64,000 bases of DNA from Butyrivibrio sp. NC2002 (GTDB taxonomy: Bacteria; Bacillota; Clostridia; Lachnospirales; Lachnospiraceae), in NCBI RefSeq assembly GCF_000702265.1, contig NZ_KL370880.1, positions 310,001 to 374,000 of the forward strand. Reading direction: 5' to 3'. Shown here piece after piece: positions 1 through 7,589 of this stretch. The notes beneath the pieces were generated by a model that saw nothing but the letters and a program-made list of their open reading frames with translations, did no database searches and was not told where the DNA came from. Each line of letters opens with the position of its first letter. The first letter of the stretch is position 1. The position numbers and the translations under genes were made by a program.

Positions 1-87
1 AGAGATAATATACTTGCACAGGCAGGACAGGCGATGCTGGTCCAGGCAAACAAGACAAGCGAATCGGTGACAAGTCTTCTCTCCTAA
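1..87 (+). CDS. Flagellin, C-terminal end (partial)
   Basis: The window opens inside a gene whose last 28 codons end in the typical flagellin C-terminal D0 helix. The stretch NILAQAGQAMLVQAN matches the ends of the two complete flagellins in this window (NNILAQAGQSMLAQANQ), and a TAA closes it. Flagellin is the secreted filament subunit, and this helix packs in the filament core. The tail after that motif differs from the other two copies, so it is a separate paralogue rather than a duplicate. No GC-rich terminator follows it, so readthrough toward flaG is possible. The N-terminus lies outside the window. Confidence 0.9.
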   Translation, partial: RDNILAQAGQAMLVQANKTSESVTSLLS

Positions 88-131
88 TTATGTATTAGGA
101 ATAAATATTTTATTAAATAATAATAACATGC

Positions 132-160
132 TAAATGTTTGGCGATCATATCCGATATAA
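132..160 (+). promoter_or_regulatory. Sigma-28 (FliA/SigD)-type promoter for flaG
   Basis: TAAA at 132-135, a 16-nt spacer, then CCGATATAA at 152-160. This resembles the flagellar sigma factor consensus TAAA-N15/16-GCCGATAA. The same -10 box is found before fliD and the flagellin at 7590, with a variant before the flagellin at 41882. It lies about 105 nt upstream of the flaG start. Confidence 0.75.
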
Positions 161-265
161 TGGATGTAAGAAACTATAGGTATGCCCATGACCGGGTGTT
201 AGGGCAGTCCTTGGAAACAGACGGAAATGGATATCCGTGTAAATCGACACAAGGAGGTGAACGAG

Positions 266-733
266 ATGGCAATGGATGTTAGCAGCATTGGCTCTATAGG
301 AGCTCAACAGATTCAGGAAGTACAAAAAACTGAGAAAGCAGCTAAACCTTCAGAAAGCCAGGATAAGAGTAGGGAGGGATCTGACCTCTCTATTAGTTCT
401 GCAACGACTCAGAATCAGCAGCCTGTAAAAGTCGAGACTCAAAACGGCGACAGCAGTGGAAACAGCAACACACCTACCCGCCAGGAGAGGACCGAAGAAC
501 AGATCGAAGCTGAGAACAAGAGAGTTAAGCAGGCAATCAGCGAAATGAACAAGAAAATGTTCAACAATTCAGAGGCAGTCTTTGGAATTCACGAAGATAC
601 CAATCGCATTACTATCAAAATTGTGGATAAGACAACCAAAGAAACGATCAAGGAGCTGCCACCTGAAAAGACACTTGATATGATTGCCAAAGCTTGGGAA
701 CTTGCAGGTCTCATGGTTGATGAGAGAGGGTAA
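266..733 (+). CDS. flaG: FlaG-family flagellar protein
   Basis: A 155-residue protein. The N-terminal half is polar and low in complexity (rich in Ser, Gln, Glu and Lys). The C-terminal third is the FlaG domain, with the signature FGIHEDTNRITIKIVDK, then an I-KELPPE turn and the closing helix ending GLMVDERG. FlaG proteins affect filament length and usually sit beside fliD and fliS, as here. I start at the ATG at 266 because AGGAGG lies 8 nt upstream at 252-257; an in-frame ATG at 227 would add 13 residues but has no such site. A sigma-28-type promoter lies upstream. The family call is firm; the exact role is not settled in the family. Confidence 0.9.
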   Translation: MAMDVSSIGSIGAQQIQEVQKTEKAAKPSESQDKSREGSDLSISSATTQNQQPVKVETQNGDSSGNSNTPTRQERTEEQIEAENKRVKQAISEMNKKMFNNSEAVFGIHEDTNRITIKIVDKTTKETIKELPPEKTLDMIAKAWELAGLMVDERG

Positions 734-760
734 AAACTACTTTTTTCAAAAAGCAGTTTT
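733..760 (+). terminator. Possible weak hairpin after flaG
   Basis: AAAACTACTTTTT and AAAAAGCAGTTTT form a 13-bp stem with one mismatch just past the flaG stop. It is AU-rich and has no U-run after it, so termination would be weak. It sits between flaG and the separate fliD promoter. Confidence 0.3.
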
Positions 761-821
761 AATGTGCAAGGGATATTCTGCGCTTTTTTAGCCCGAATAT
801 ATGGAAATTGCAATAACATAT

Positions 822-851
822 TAAAGGTAAGATGCAAAATATCCGATATAA
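822..851 (+). promoter_or_regulatory. Sigma-28-type promoter for fliD operon
   Basis: TAAA at 822-825, a 17-nt spacer and CCGATATAA at 843-851. The -10 box is identical to the flaG promoter. It lies 55 nt before the fliD start and probably drives fliD-fliS and the genes after them. Confidence 0.7.
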
Positions 852-906
852 GTTATAGGTGATTTAGGTAACACGAGCGATCTTTTTCGCGGAATAGGAG
901 CACCAT

Positions 907-2553
907 ATGACTATGAGAATTACCGGACTTGCTTCCGGGCTCGATACAGAGAGTATTATTACCGAGCTTACGAAAGTACAGTCGCAAAAAGTAGAAAAGG
1001 TTAAAAGCGACCAGAAAAAATTTGATATGAAGCTGGATAAGTGGAAGGAGCTTAACAAAAAGGTAGTTAACTTCTACAACAAAACACTTAGTAATCTTCG
1101 ATATGATTCTTCATATGTAAAGAAAACAACCAGCATTTCAAATGAAAGTGCAGCTACTATCATTACATCCGGCACGGCTATGAACGGAGCTCAGACGCTT
1201 AGCGTTAATAAGCTTGCAAGCAATGGATATCTGACCGGCGGAAAAATCGGTTCAGGAACGGTAAGACCTACAACTTCTCTAGAGAATCTGAGCGGATATT
1301 CTGCAACTGCAAATGTCCACAAGGAAGCAGTTCTCGATGAGGAAGGAAATGAAGTAACTCCTGCTGTAACTGACAGCGACTTCAAAAATACGATAAGGAT
1401 CAGATTTGGAAAAGAGCCTGCAGAGGGCACCGCTGATACCAGAGAATATGTTGATATTAACATTGAACCCGGCAAAACAGTTGCAGAAGCAATAGCAGCA
1501 TTTAAGGATGCAAAGTCATCAAGCGGATACGGCCTTAATGCAAGCTATGATGCAACGCAGGGAAGAATCTACATGTCATCTAGTAAATCAGGAGAAGATG
1601 AGAGCTTTGCAATCGATTTTGAACACTCGGATATGAGGATCGTTAAGGCGCTCGGACTTGATTACAATGAAAATACAGATGCAACTCATGTTTATGGTTC
1701 AGATTCCGAAATCACACTTAATGGTGCTACATATAAATCAAATGACAATACATTTGATATAAACGGTCTGACTATAACAGCCAAGCAGGTAGCTGAAGAT
1801 ATTTCCATACAGACAAGTGATGACACAAGCGGTATCTATGATATGGTCAAGGGATTCCTCAAGGAGTACAACGACCTTATCGGTGAGATGTTTACTCTGT
1901 ATAATGCCGATGATGCCAAAGATTATGCAATCCTTACCAAAGAGCAGAAAGACGAAATGACAGAAGAAGAGATAGAAGACTGGAACAAGAAGATTGACGA
2001 AGGCCTTTTGTCCAAGGATCCCACGATTTTCCGCGTTATGACCGAAATGAAGAATATCATGATGAAATCTTATGATTTTGGTGAGTGGGACACTAACAAA
2101 GAAACAGGTGAACTGGTTCAGGTAAAGACATCTTTCTGGTCATTCCATATAGCTACTCCGGGTTACTTCGAGGGTGAAGAAGAAGACAGAATGAAGTGGC
2201 ATATCTATGGTGATGAGGATGATGAACTTACAAGCAGTAAGGAAGATAAGCTAAAGCTAAAGATAGAAAAGGACCCTGAAATCGTAACAAAATTCTTTAA
2301 GAGTATATCAAGTGAGATGTATTCAAAGCTTGGCGACCTGATGAAGTCAACGGACTTTTCGAGTGCTTATACAATTTATGAAGATAAGCAGATGAAGAAG
2401 CAGGTAAGCAATTTCAAGACTCAGCTTAAGGACGAACAGGAAAAGCTTACCAAGATGGAAGATAAGTATTATGACCGGTTTGCTCAGATGGAAAAAGCCA
2501 TGACCAAATTAAATGAGCAGACAAATTCCCTTGCAGGAATGCTTGGAACCTGA
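907..2553 (+). CDS. fliD: Flagellar filament capping protein FliD (HAP2)
   Basis: A 548-residue protein that opens with MTMRITGLASGLDTESIITE, the classic FliD N-terminus, followed by a coiled coil (about residues 25-60). FliD forms the cap on the growing filament and guides flagellin assembly outside the cell. The C-terminus (about residues 490-548) is a second coiled coil with a MEKAMTKLNEQTNSLAGML-type ending, as in the family. The central part has variable D2/D3-like sequence and an acidic stretch around residues 330-440. Length is in the normal range. Start at 907 follows GGAG. It precedes fliS, the usual order in Firmicutes, and has its own sigma-28-type promoter. Confidence 0.95.
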   Translation: MTMRITGLASGLDTESIITELTKVQSQKVEKVKSDQKKFDMKLDKWKELNKKVVNFYNKTLSNLRYDSSYVKKTTSISNESAATIITSGTAMNGAQTLSVNKLASNGYLTGGKIGSGTVRPTTSLENLSGYSATANVHKEAVLDEEGNEVTPAVTDSDFKNTIRIRFGKEPAEGTADTREYVDINIEPGKTVAEAIAAFKDAKSSSGYGLNASYDATQGRIYMSSSKSGEDESFAIDFEHSDMRIVKALGLDYNENTDATHVYGSDSEITLNGATYKSNDNTFDINGLTITAKQVAEDISIQTSDDTSGIYDMVKGFLKEYNDLIGEMFTLYNADDAKDYAILTKEQKDEMTEEEIEDWNKKIDEGLLSKDPTIFRVMTEMKNIMMKSYDFGEWDTNKETGELVQVKTSFWSFHIATPGYFEGEEEDRMKWHIYGDEDDELTSSKEDKLKLKIEKDPEIVTKFFKSISSEMYSKLGDLMKSTDFSSAYTIYEDKQMKKQVSNFKTQLKDEQEKLTKMEDKYYDRFAQMEKAMTKLNEQTNSLAGMLGT

Positions 2554-2606
2554 TAACAGGAAAGCTTTTGCAAGAAACAGATAGATTAACAACACGGAGG
2601 TAGAAT

Positions 2607-3038
2607 ATGCCCGTAGCCAGAAATCCTTATGCAAAACAAATGAATCAGTATCAGAATACTAAGATTCAGATGGCAAAGCCTGAGGAACTTACATTAATGC
2701 TTTATGATGGAGCCATTAAATTCTGCAATATTGCGATAATGGCCCTTGAAAACAAGGATGAGTCCAAGTTCCTCACATACCTTCTTAAGGTTGAGAACAT
2801 AGTAGACTACCTTAATAACACACTTAATATGAATTATCCGGTCGCAAAAGATTTTGAAAATGTATACAATTATCTTATGAAGAGACTGGTAGAAGCAGAT
2901 CTTCACAGGGAAGATTCTCTCGAAATAATGAATGAAGTAAATAAGCACCTTCATACCATGAGAGATACCTGGGTAGATGCTATGAAAATTGCAAAAGGAC
3001 AGATGCCTGCTCCTTCTGCGCAGGGAGCACCTGCATAA
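2607..3038 (+). CDS. fliS: Flagellin export chaperone FliS
   Basis: A 143-residue helical protein with the FliS hallmarks: an N-terminal NPYAKQMNQYQ segment, the LTLMLYDGAIKFCNIA helix, and a later helix with VNKHLHTMRDTWVDAM. FliS binds the disordered C-terminus of flagellin in the cytoplasm, stops it polymerising early and delivers it to the export gate. It starts 53 nt after fliD with the ribosome site CGGAGG and is followed closely by a second small chaperone-like gene. The C-terminus carries a short Ala/Pro-rich tail. Confidence 0.95.
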   Translation: MPVARNPYAKQMNQYQNTKIQMAKPEELTLMLYDGAIKFCNIAIMALENKDESKFLTYLLKVENIVDYLNNTLNMNYPVAKDFENVYNYLMKRLVEADLHREDSLEIMNEVNKHLHTMRDTWVDAMKIAKGQMPAPSAQGAPA

Positions 3039-3068
3039 CACGTTATCGACAATCGGGGGATAAAAGAG

Positions 3069-3548
3069 ATGACGAGATCATATCTTAGTATGATGGAAGA
3101 AAGTTTGAGACAGAAAATCGAGGTTTTACAGAAAATAGAAAAGGAAAACCTTGAGCAGAGAAAGTTACTTGAAAATGAAGAGGGGTTCGATGAAGAAAGC
3201 TTTGATAAGACACTGACAAGAAAAAGTGAACTGATTGGTCAGGTTGAAAAGCTAAATGATGGCTTTGAAAGTTTGTTTGACAGGGTAAGGGACGAACTTG
3301 GCGATAATAAAGAAAAATACAGGAAGGAAATTTCTACTTTGCAGGATTTGATAAGGCAGATAACTGACCTGTCAAATTCTATAGAGACAGGAGAAAACAG
3401 AAACAGATTGCTTGCAGATGTGCATTTTAAAAGCTCCAGGGACAGGATAAACCAAAGTAGAAGGTCTTCAAGTGCTGCACTTAATTACTACCTTACAATG
3501 AATAAATCAAACGTTACACCGCCTCAGTTCTATGACTCAAAAAATTAG
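3069..3548 (+). CDS. Probable flagellar chaperone, FliT/FlgN-like
   Basis: A 159-residue, highly charged, mostly helical protein with coiled-coil character over about residues 5-120. It lies 30 nt after fliS, the usual place of fliT in many Firmicutes, and its end (about residues 130-159) has a lone hydrophobic patch with ALNYYLTM before a loop with TPPQFYDSKN. That layout resembles FlgN/FliT-type export chaperones, which bind FliD or the hook-associated proteins, but primary sequence is too weak to tell them apart. The start at 3069 is preceded by GGGGGA. I am confident it is a flagellar accessory protein from its context, less so on the exact family. Confidence 0.6.
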   Translation: MTRSYLSMMEESLRQKIEVLQKIEKENLEQRKLLENEEGFDEESFDKTLTRKSELIGQVEKLNDGFESLFDRVRDELGDNKEKYRKEISTLQDLIRQITDLSNSIETGENRNRLLADVHFKSSRDRINQSRRSSSAALNYYLTMNKSNVTPPQFYDSKN

Positions 3549-3617
3549 GAAACGGGTTTGGTGATACTTTCATAAATCTGTTTCCTGTCGCGGCGATAGC
3601 TGCGTGAGGGCGCGGAT

Positions 3618-4616
3618 GTGAATGAACTTCCAATTGTAAAGGAATATGAAAACAGAATATTGGAGATTCTGACTTCAGAAGATATAACTGAATGTTTTGA
3701 TGAGATGCTACAGATAGGCGCCAGAATAATAAGCGGCGCGCTGTCTCCGGAAGGAAAAATAGAGCTTGCTTCCAGAATAAAGAGAAATGTTTATTTTTTT
3801 CCTCATGAAAACCTTCCGGATAGTTTAAGACATGTTGCATATCTTCATCTGATGGTCAGACTTACGGAAGATAAGGATTTTTTCATAGAACTACTTTCCT
3901 ATATAGAAGGGATGAGGATAGAGGAAAAATACAGACTCTTCCTATTAATGCAGACAAAATATATCACTTATACAAGACCTCATATTGTTACTTATGATTC
4001 CGCAAGAATCTTTCACAGGATATATATGAGGATTAAAGCCTATTTTGAAGGCAGGGTTCAGTATGACAGGCAGTTTATCAAGCTTGCCGGAAGGCAGTGT
4101 GATCAGACTGTTATCCTGACTCAGCAGTATCTTACGGATACTCATAAAGAGACACATATGATCAACCTGATAGCTCAGGAAATACTGGTTAGCATGTGTC
4201 AGAATACAATAATCATAAACACGAACGACCTATTGCCGGTAGCCAATGTAGTTCCGCTGTTTGGCATAGAAGGTCACAACTATATGCAGTACCTTGCAAA
4301 TGCCAACAATGTATTTGTAAGAGGTTTGTCGGTTCCGTATTTTCAGTGCGATGACAAGATGCCATCTGAAGATGAGCTAAACGTGATCCTTGGAACCATT
4401 TCAGAACTCAGACCGGAATATATAATAAGCTGCGGAGACCATTCTATAACGGCATCGCTTGCAGCCAAGATGGTCCCTGTTATTCCAGGCAATGAGATAT
4501 CGACGGCAGATGATCCGCAGGTTGTTAGAGAGAATCTTCTTAATTTCAGAAGGATGATTGAAGAAAAGAGATTCTGGCAGATCAGATTCAAGGTCAGTGA
4601 GACAAAGCAGATATGA
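3618..4616 (+). CDS. Unknown protein in the flagellar late operon
   Basis: A 332-residue soluble protein with no motif I can name. It begins with GTG at 3618, set by GAGGG about 8 nt upstream. The first 150 residues look all-helical. After about residue 170 the pattern becomes alternating strand/helix, with hydrophobic strands such as NTIIIN and PEYIISCGDHSITASLAAK, which suggests a Rossmann-like nucleotide- or sugar-binding fold. No signal peptide or membrane helix is visible. It lies between the FliS/FliT-like pair and fliW on the same strand, so a role in filament assembly, flagellin modification or its control is a reasonable guess from context only. Confidence 0.6.
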   Translation: MNELPIVKEYENRILEILTSEDITECFDEMLQIGARIISGALSPEGKIELASRIKRNVYFFPHENLPDSLRHVAYLHLMVRLTEDKDFFIELLSYIEGMRIEEKYRLFLLMQTKYITYTRPHIVTYDSARIFHRIYMRIKAYFEGRVQYDRQFIKLAGRQCDQTVILTQQYLTDTHKETHMINLIAQEILVSMCQNTIIINTNDLLPVANVVPLFGIEGHNYMQYLANANNVFVRGLSVPYFQCDDKMPSEDELNVILGTISELRPEYIISCGDHSITASLAAKMVPVIPGNEISTADDPQVVRENLLNFRRMIEEKRFWQIRFKVSETKQI

Positions 4617-4679
4617 TTTTGATATTTGTGTAACAGGCGCCTGGCGCCATGATCATATATTTACGAGGGAGAATATAAG

Positions 4680-5135
4680 ATGAAAGCAAATACCAGAATT
4701 TTTGGCGAAATTGATATTGAGGACGAGAAGATAATCACAATGCCCTTTGGAATGGTGGGGCTTCCGGATCTACAGAAGTTTGCACTACTCCATGACAAGG
4801 ATAAACCTGTTGCGGCTATCTGGTATCTTCAGTCAATGGATGAGCCGGATATCGCTTTTCCGGTTATCGATCCGCTTACAATAAAAGATGATTATAATCC
4901 TCAGATAAGTGAAGATGATGTGGAACTTTTGGAACCACTGACAAATAAAAACCTTCTCATTCTTGTTACGGTTACTGTGCCGGAGGACATCACACAGATG
5001 AGGGTTAATCTGAATGCGCCAATACTTATAAATACTGATACCGGAAAGGCTGCACAGATAGAGATTGTCTGGGGCAAGGAAGAATACACATCCAAGTATC
5101 CCATCTATGATTATTTGAAAAAGAATCAGGATTGA
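4680..5135 (+). CDS. fliW: Flagellar assembly factor FliW
   Basis: A 151-residue protein with the FliW signature: an N-terminal FGEIDIEDEKIITMPFG, then GLPDLQKFALL, then PVIDPLTI and the VTVPEDITQMRVNLNAPILIN core. FliW binds free flagellin and, when released, the RNA-binding protein CsrA, so it links flagellin secretion to flagellin translation. The gene starts 63 nt after the unknown gene with GAGGGAGA as ribosome site. In many Firmicutes csrA follows directly; here no CsrA-sized frame of about 70 codons occurs between the fliW stop and the next gene at 5341, so a CsrA partner must lie elsewhere or be missing. Confidence 0.95.
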   Translation: MKANTRIFGEIDIEDEKIITMPFGMVGLPDLQKFALLHDKDKPVAAIWYLQSMDEPDIAFPVIDPLTIKDDYNPQISEDDVELLEPLTNKNLLILVTVTVPEDITQMRVNLNAPILINTDTGKAAQIEIVWGKEEYTSKYPIYDYLKKNQD

Positions 5136-5200
5136 ACGATAAATTACCTGAACGGACTGATATTGTATCAAAAAGATATACATGCACCAAGTAAATTAAG

Positions 5201-5285
5201 ATAAAACGCAATATGTGACGTGTTTAGCGGAAGGCCACTCAATAAAACGTAATATATTGCGTTTTATTTTTGGATTATCTATACT
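5201..5285 (+). promoter_or_regulatory. Promoter with palindromic operator for the HTH gene
   Basis: A 28-bp near-perfect palindrome at 5241-5268 has arms AATAAAACG and CGTTTTATT with a single mismatched pair inside. A related half-site, ATAAAACGCAATAT, lies at 5201-5214. A sigma-A-type promoter, TTGCGT (5257-5262), 17-nt spacer, TATACT (5280-5285), overlaps the right arm. Because the next gene encodes a DNA-binding regulator, this fits an autoregulatory operator. The palindrome followed by T-runs could also act as a terminator for fliW. Confidence 0.5.
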
Positions 5286-5340
5286 GTTCTTATAGGTATT
5301 AGAATTTATTCAAAAAACAATATAAATGCAGGGGGCTTAG

Positions 5341-5706
5341 ATGAATATACCTTCCTATATTGCTGAAATAAAGAGAAAAATAAAACAGTGCAGAATTAAA
5401 TTGGAGATGACACAAAAGGAACTGGCAGATAAATCCGGGGTGTCGCTTAGGTCAATACAAAGATTTGAGAATGGAGAAGAAATCTCTTTTGCCAATTTTA
5501 TAAAAATAATCTATGCAGTGGGGCTTATCGATAATGTCAATGATGCGATACCTGACATGGAAAAAGGGTCGTCAGTGCTATTGGAGCGAGAGAGACATGC
5601 TGAAAAGAAGAGGGTTAGAAAAAAGAAGAATGGGAATCACGGTCTGGAAGACAGCGTGGAATATACATTGATTGATCAGGTGATGGATAAGAATAGACTG
5701 TTATAA
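5341..5706 (+). CDS. HTH regulator, Cro/CI (HipB-like) family
   Basis: A 121-residue protein with an N-terminal helix-turn-helix over about residues 14-68. The recognisable parts are MTQKELADKSGVSLRSIQRFENG and then ISFANFIKIIYAVGL, a pattern seen in HipB-like and other XRE-type regulators. The C-terminal 50 residues are basic (ERHAEKKRVRKKK) and may be flexible. The start has GGGGG 8 nt upstream. It lies 26 nt before the ATPase/nuclease gene, so the two are likely one operon, and the palindrome over its promoter suggests self-repression. No HipA follows it here; a HipA-like kinase is found far away at 39973. Confidence 0.75.
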   Translation: MNIPSYIAEIKRKIKQCRIKLEMTQKELADKSGVSLRSIQRFENGEEISFANFIKIIYAVGLIDNVNDAIPDMEKGSSVLLERERHAEKKRVRKKKNGNHGLEDSVEYTLIDQVMDKNRLL

Positions 5707-5731
5707 AAACTATAATTTAGGGGAGAACGAA

Positions 5732-7306
5732 ATGGGAATATATCTAAATCCTAGCAATTCCAATTTTACAGAAGCAATCAATACTGGTAACTATGTGGAT
5801 AAGACCATGATGATTGATGTAGTTAGCGATTATATTAATACGAATAATAAATATATATGCATGTCAAGACCAAGGCGTTTTGGCAAGACAATAGCAGGGA
5901 ATATGCTTGCAGCATACTATTCTAAGGGATGCGATTCCGATGCTCTTTTTAGCAGCTTAAAGATAGCAAGTACTCCAAAGTATAGGGATAATCTCAATAA
6001 ATATAATGTTATTCAGATTGATCTAAATAGTGAGTATCAGAATATAGGAGATAAAGATAATCTGATAAAAATCATGTCTGATAAGATCAAGGAAGAAATA
6101 ATCGATGAATTTCCCGATGCTGATATTCAGAGTGGCTATTCTCTTGCTGAATCCATGCAGGAAGTATTTACAAAATACCAAGAGCAGTTTGTGTTACTGA
6201 TAGATGAATATGATGTCTATGTTAGGGAAAATGTGCCGCAGGAACAGTTAGATGCATACTTGAGTTTTCTGAATGGACTATTTAAAAGCAACACTCTCCG
6301 TCCTGCAATTGCTTTTGCGTATCTTACAGGAATTCTTCCAATTGTAAGAGATAAGATTCAGTCAAAGCTGAACAATTTTCATGAATATACATTTGTAGAT
6401 GCAGAGGATTTTTCTGAGTACATAGGTTTTACTGCAGAGGAAGTAAAAGAAATATGCAAGACAAACAACATAGATTATAAAGAATGTTGCAGTTGGTATG
6501 ATGGATATCACCAAAATGGATTTGAATTATTTAATCCTGAATCGGTAGTAAAACTTTCGAAAAGAGGGAGATTTGAAGGCTACTGGGGAAAAACATCTTC
6601 CTACAAAGTTATTTCAGACAGAATAAGACACAATACTTACGGAATTAAAGATGATGTTATCAGAATGCTTGCGGGAGAAAGCGTAGACGTTAATGTTACG
6701 AGTTTCATGAATACAATGAATTCATTTGAAACAAAAAGTGACATCATGACATATCTTATTCATTTAGGATATCTTACCTATGATTATGATGAAAAAACCT
6801 GCCGTATTCCTAACGGTGAAGTAAGGCAGGAATGGATGAACGCGATTGAAATTGATGAAGATTATAAAACCACTGATGAAATAATAAAGGCTTCCAGACA
6901 ACTTCTTGATGAAACTATAAAAGGAAATGGTGAAGCTGTTGAAAAAGCACTTGATGTAAGCCATATTCATGTCACGTCAAACAGGAGCTACAACAACGAA
7001 GATGCCCTTCAGAGCGCGATTTATCTTGCATATTTGTATGCACTAAATAAATATACAGTAGTAAAAGAAATGACTACCGGAAAAGGCTTTGCAGATGTGG
7101 TTTATATTCCTTATGTACCAAATATGCCTGCGATGATAATAGAACTTAAAAAAAATAAAACTGCTGAGAGTGCTATCAATCAGATAAAGGAAAAGAAATA
7201 TTTTGACAGCCTTAGTAAATACAGTGGGAACTTGCTCTTTGTAGGAATAAATTATGATGAAAACAGTAAAACACATACCTGCACTATAGAATCATTTGTT
7301 AAGTAG
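5732..7306 (+). CDS. AAA-ATPase-like / PD-(D/E)XK nuclease family protein
   Basis: A 524-residue protein of the family that joins an AAA-ATPase-like N-terminal domain to a C-terminal PD-(D/E)XK nuclease-like domain (PF09820 plus PF08011 type). The Walker A region is SRPRRFGKT at about residues 45-54, and the Walker B-like LLIDEYDVYV falls near residue 155-165. The nuclease-like core near the C-terminus has GFADVVYIPY followed by AMIIELKKN, giving the D...ExK pattern. The biological role of this widespread, often multi-copy family is not established; mobile or defence functions are suspected. It follows the HTH gene by 26 nt with an AGGGGAG ribosome site. The pair separates fliW from flagellin and looks like an inserted cassette. 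Confidence 0.85.
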   Translation: MGIYLNPSNSNFTEAINTGNYVDKTMMIDVVSDYINTNNKYICMSRPRRFGKTIAGNMLAAYYSKGCDSDALFSSLKIASTPKYRDNLNKYNVIQIDLNSEYQNIGDKDNLIKIMSDKIKEEIIDEFPDADIQSGYSLAESMQEVFTKYQEQFVLLIDEYDVYVRENVPQEQLDAYLSFLNGLFKSNTLRPAIAFAYLTGILPIVRDKIQSKLNNFHEYTFVDAEDFSEYIGFTAEEVKEICKTNNIDYKECCSWYDGYHQNGFELFNPESVVKLSKRGRFEGYWGKTSSYKVISDRIRHNTYGIKDDVIRMLAGESVDVNVTSFMNTMNSFETKSDIMTYLIHLGYLTYDYDEKTCRIPNGEVRQEWMNAIEIDEDYKTTDEIIKASRQLLDETIKGNGEAVEKALDVSHIHVTSNRSYNNEDALQSAIYLAYLYALNKYTVVKEMTTGKGFADVVYIPYVPNMPAMIIELKKNKTAESAINQIKEKKYFDSLSKYSGNLLFVGINYDENSKTHTCTIESFVK

Positions 7307-7320
7307 ATGGGCAGGAATAT

Positions 7321-7364
7321 TTAGGCAAATAATGTTTATAAATAATTTAGAATTATTTTGCTAA
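7321..7364 (+). terminator. AU-rich hairpin after the ATPase gene
   Basis: TTAGGCAAATAAT at 7321-7333 can pair with ATTATTTTGCTAA ending near 7364, an 11-of-13 match, and an inner AAATAATT/AATTATTT stem lies between. It separates the cassette from the flagellin promoter. Low GC and no clean U-run make it only a possible terminator. Confidence 0.3.
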
Positions 7365-7370
7365 AAGGGG

Positions 7371-7399
7371 TTAACTTTGTGATTACACATCCGATATAA
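7371..7399 (+). promoter_or_regulatory. Sigma-28-type promoter for flagellin 1
   Basis: TTAAC at 7371-7375 and CCGATATAA at 7391-7399 with a 15-16 nt spacer. The -10 box is identical to those before flaG and fliD. It gives a leader of about 185 nt before the flagellin start. Confidence 0.75.
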
Positions 7400-7404
7400 T
7401 GAGT

Positions 7405-7589
7405 GTAGAGAACTCACAGTGCTATTGTTCTGTGGCACGGAACGCAGAGAAGAGCACATGAGGATATAGTAGGATAGCAGGGAGAGAGCAGCCTGGGAAC
7501 TCCACTCATCGGTTATCCGAACTGAAACAATTTAAAAACCATAACTACGGCAAAAGGATTTGCCGCGTACACAAACAAGGAGGTATATT
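7405..7589 (+). promoter_or_regulatory. Long flagellin leader with GGA motifs
   Basis: About 185 nt of transcribed leader with many GGA triplets (near 7439, 7462, 7472, 7481 and in the ribosome site AAGGAGG at 7579-7584). The element AGGATAGCAGGGAGAGA at 7471-7487 recurs nearly unchanged in the leader of the flagellin at 41882. GGA motifs in flagellin leaders are the known targets of CsrA, and fliW is nearby, so translational control is plausible. No csrA is visible in the window. Confidence 0.45.

Noticed and set aside
4634-4651. GGCGCC-T-GGCGCC hairpin before fliW as a terminator
   Set aside because: No T-run follows, and the fliW ribosome site lies just downstream; it looks like a chance pair of short palindromes.
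5136-5340. A csrA gene after fliW
   Set aside because: No frame of suitable length or CsrA-like sequence exists there on either strand.
5341-5706. The HTH gene as antitoxin of a classical hipBA pair
   Set aside because: The next gene is an ATPase/nuclease, not HipA; the HipA-like kinase is 34 kb away with its own partner.
7399-7509. A leader-closing stem in flagellin 1 (ATGAGTGTAG with CTCCACTCAT)
   Set aside because: The left arm overlaps the promoter -10 region and would be mostly untranscribed, so the stem probably does not form in the RNA.
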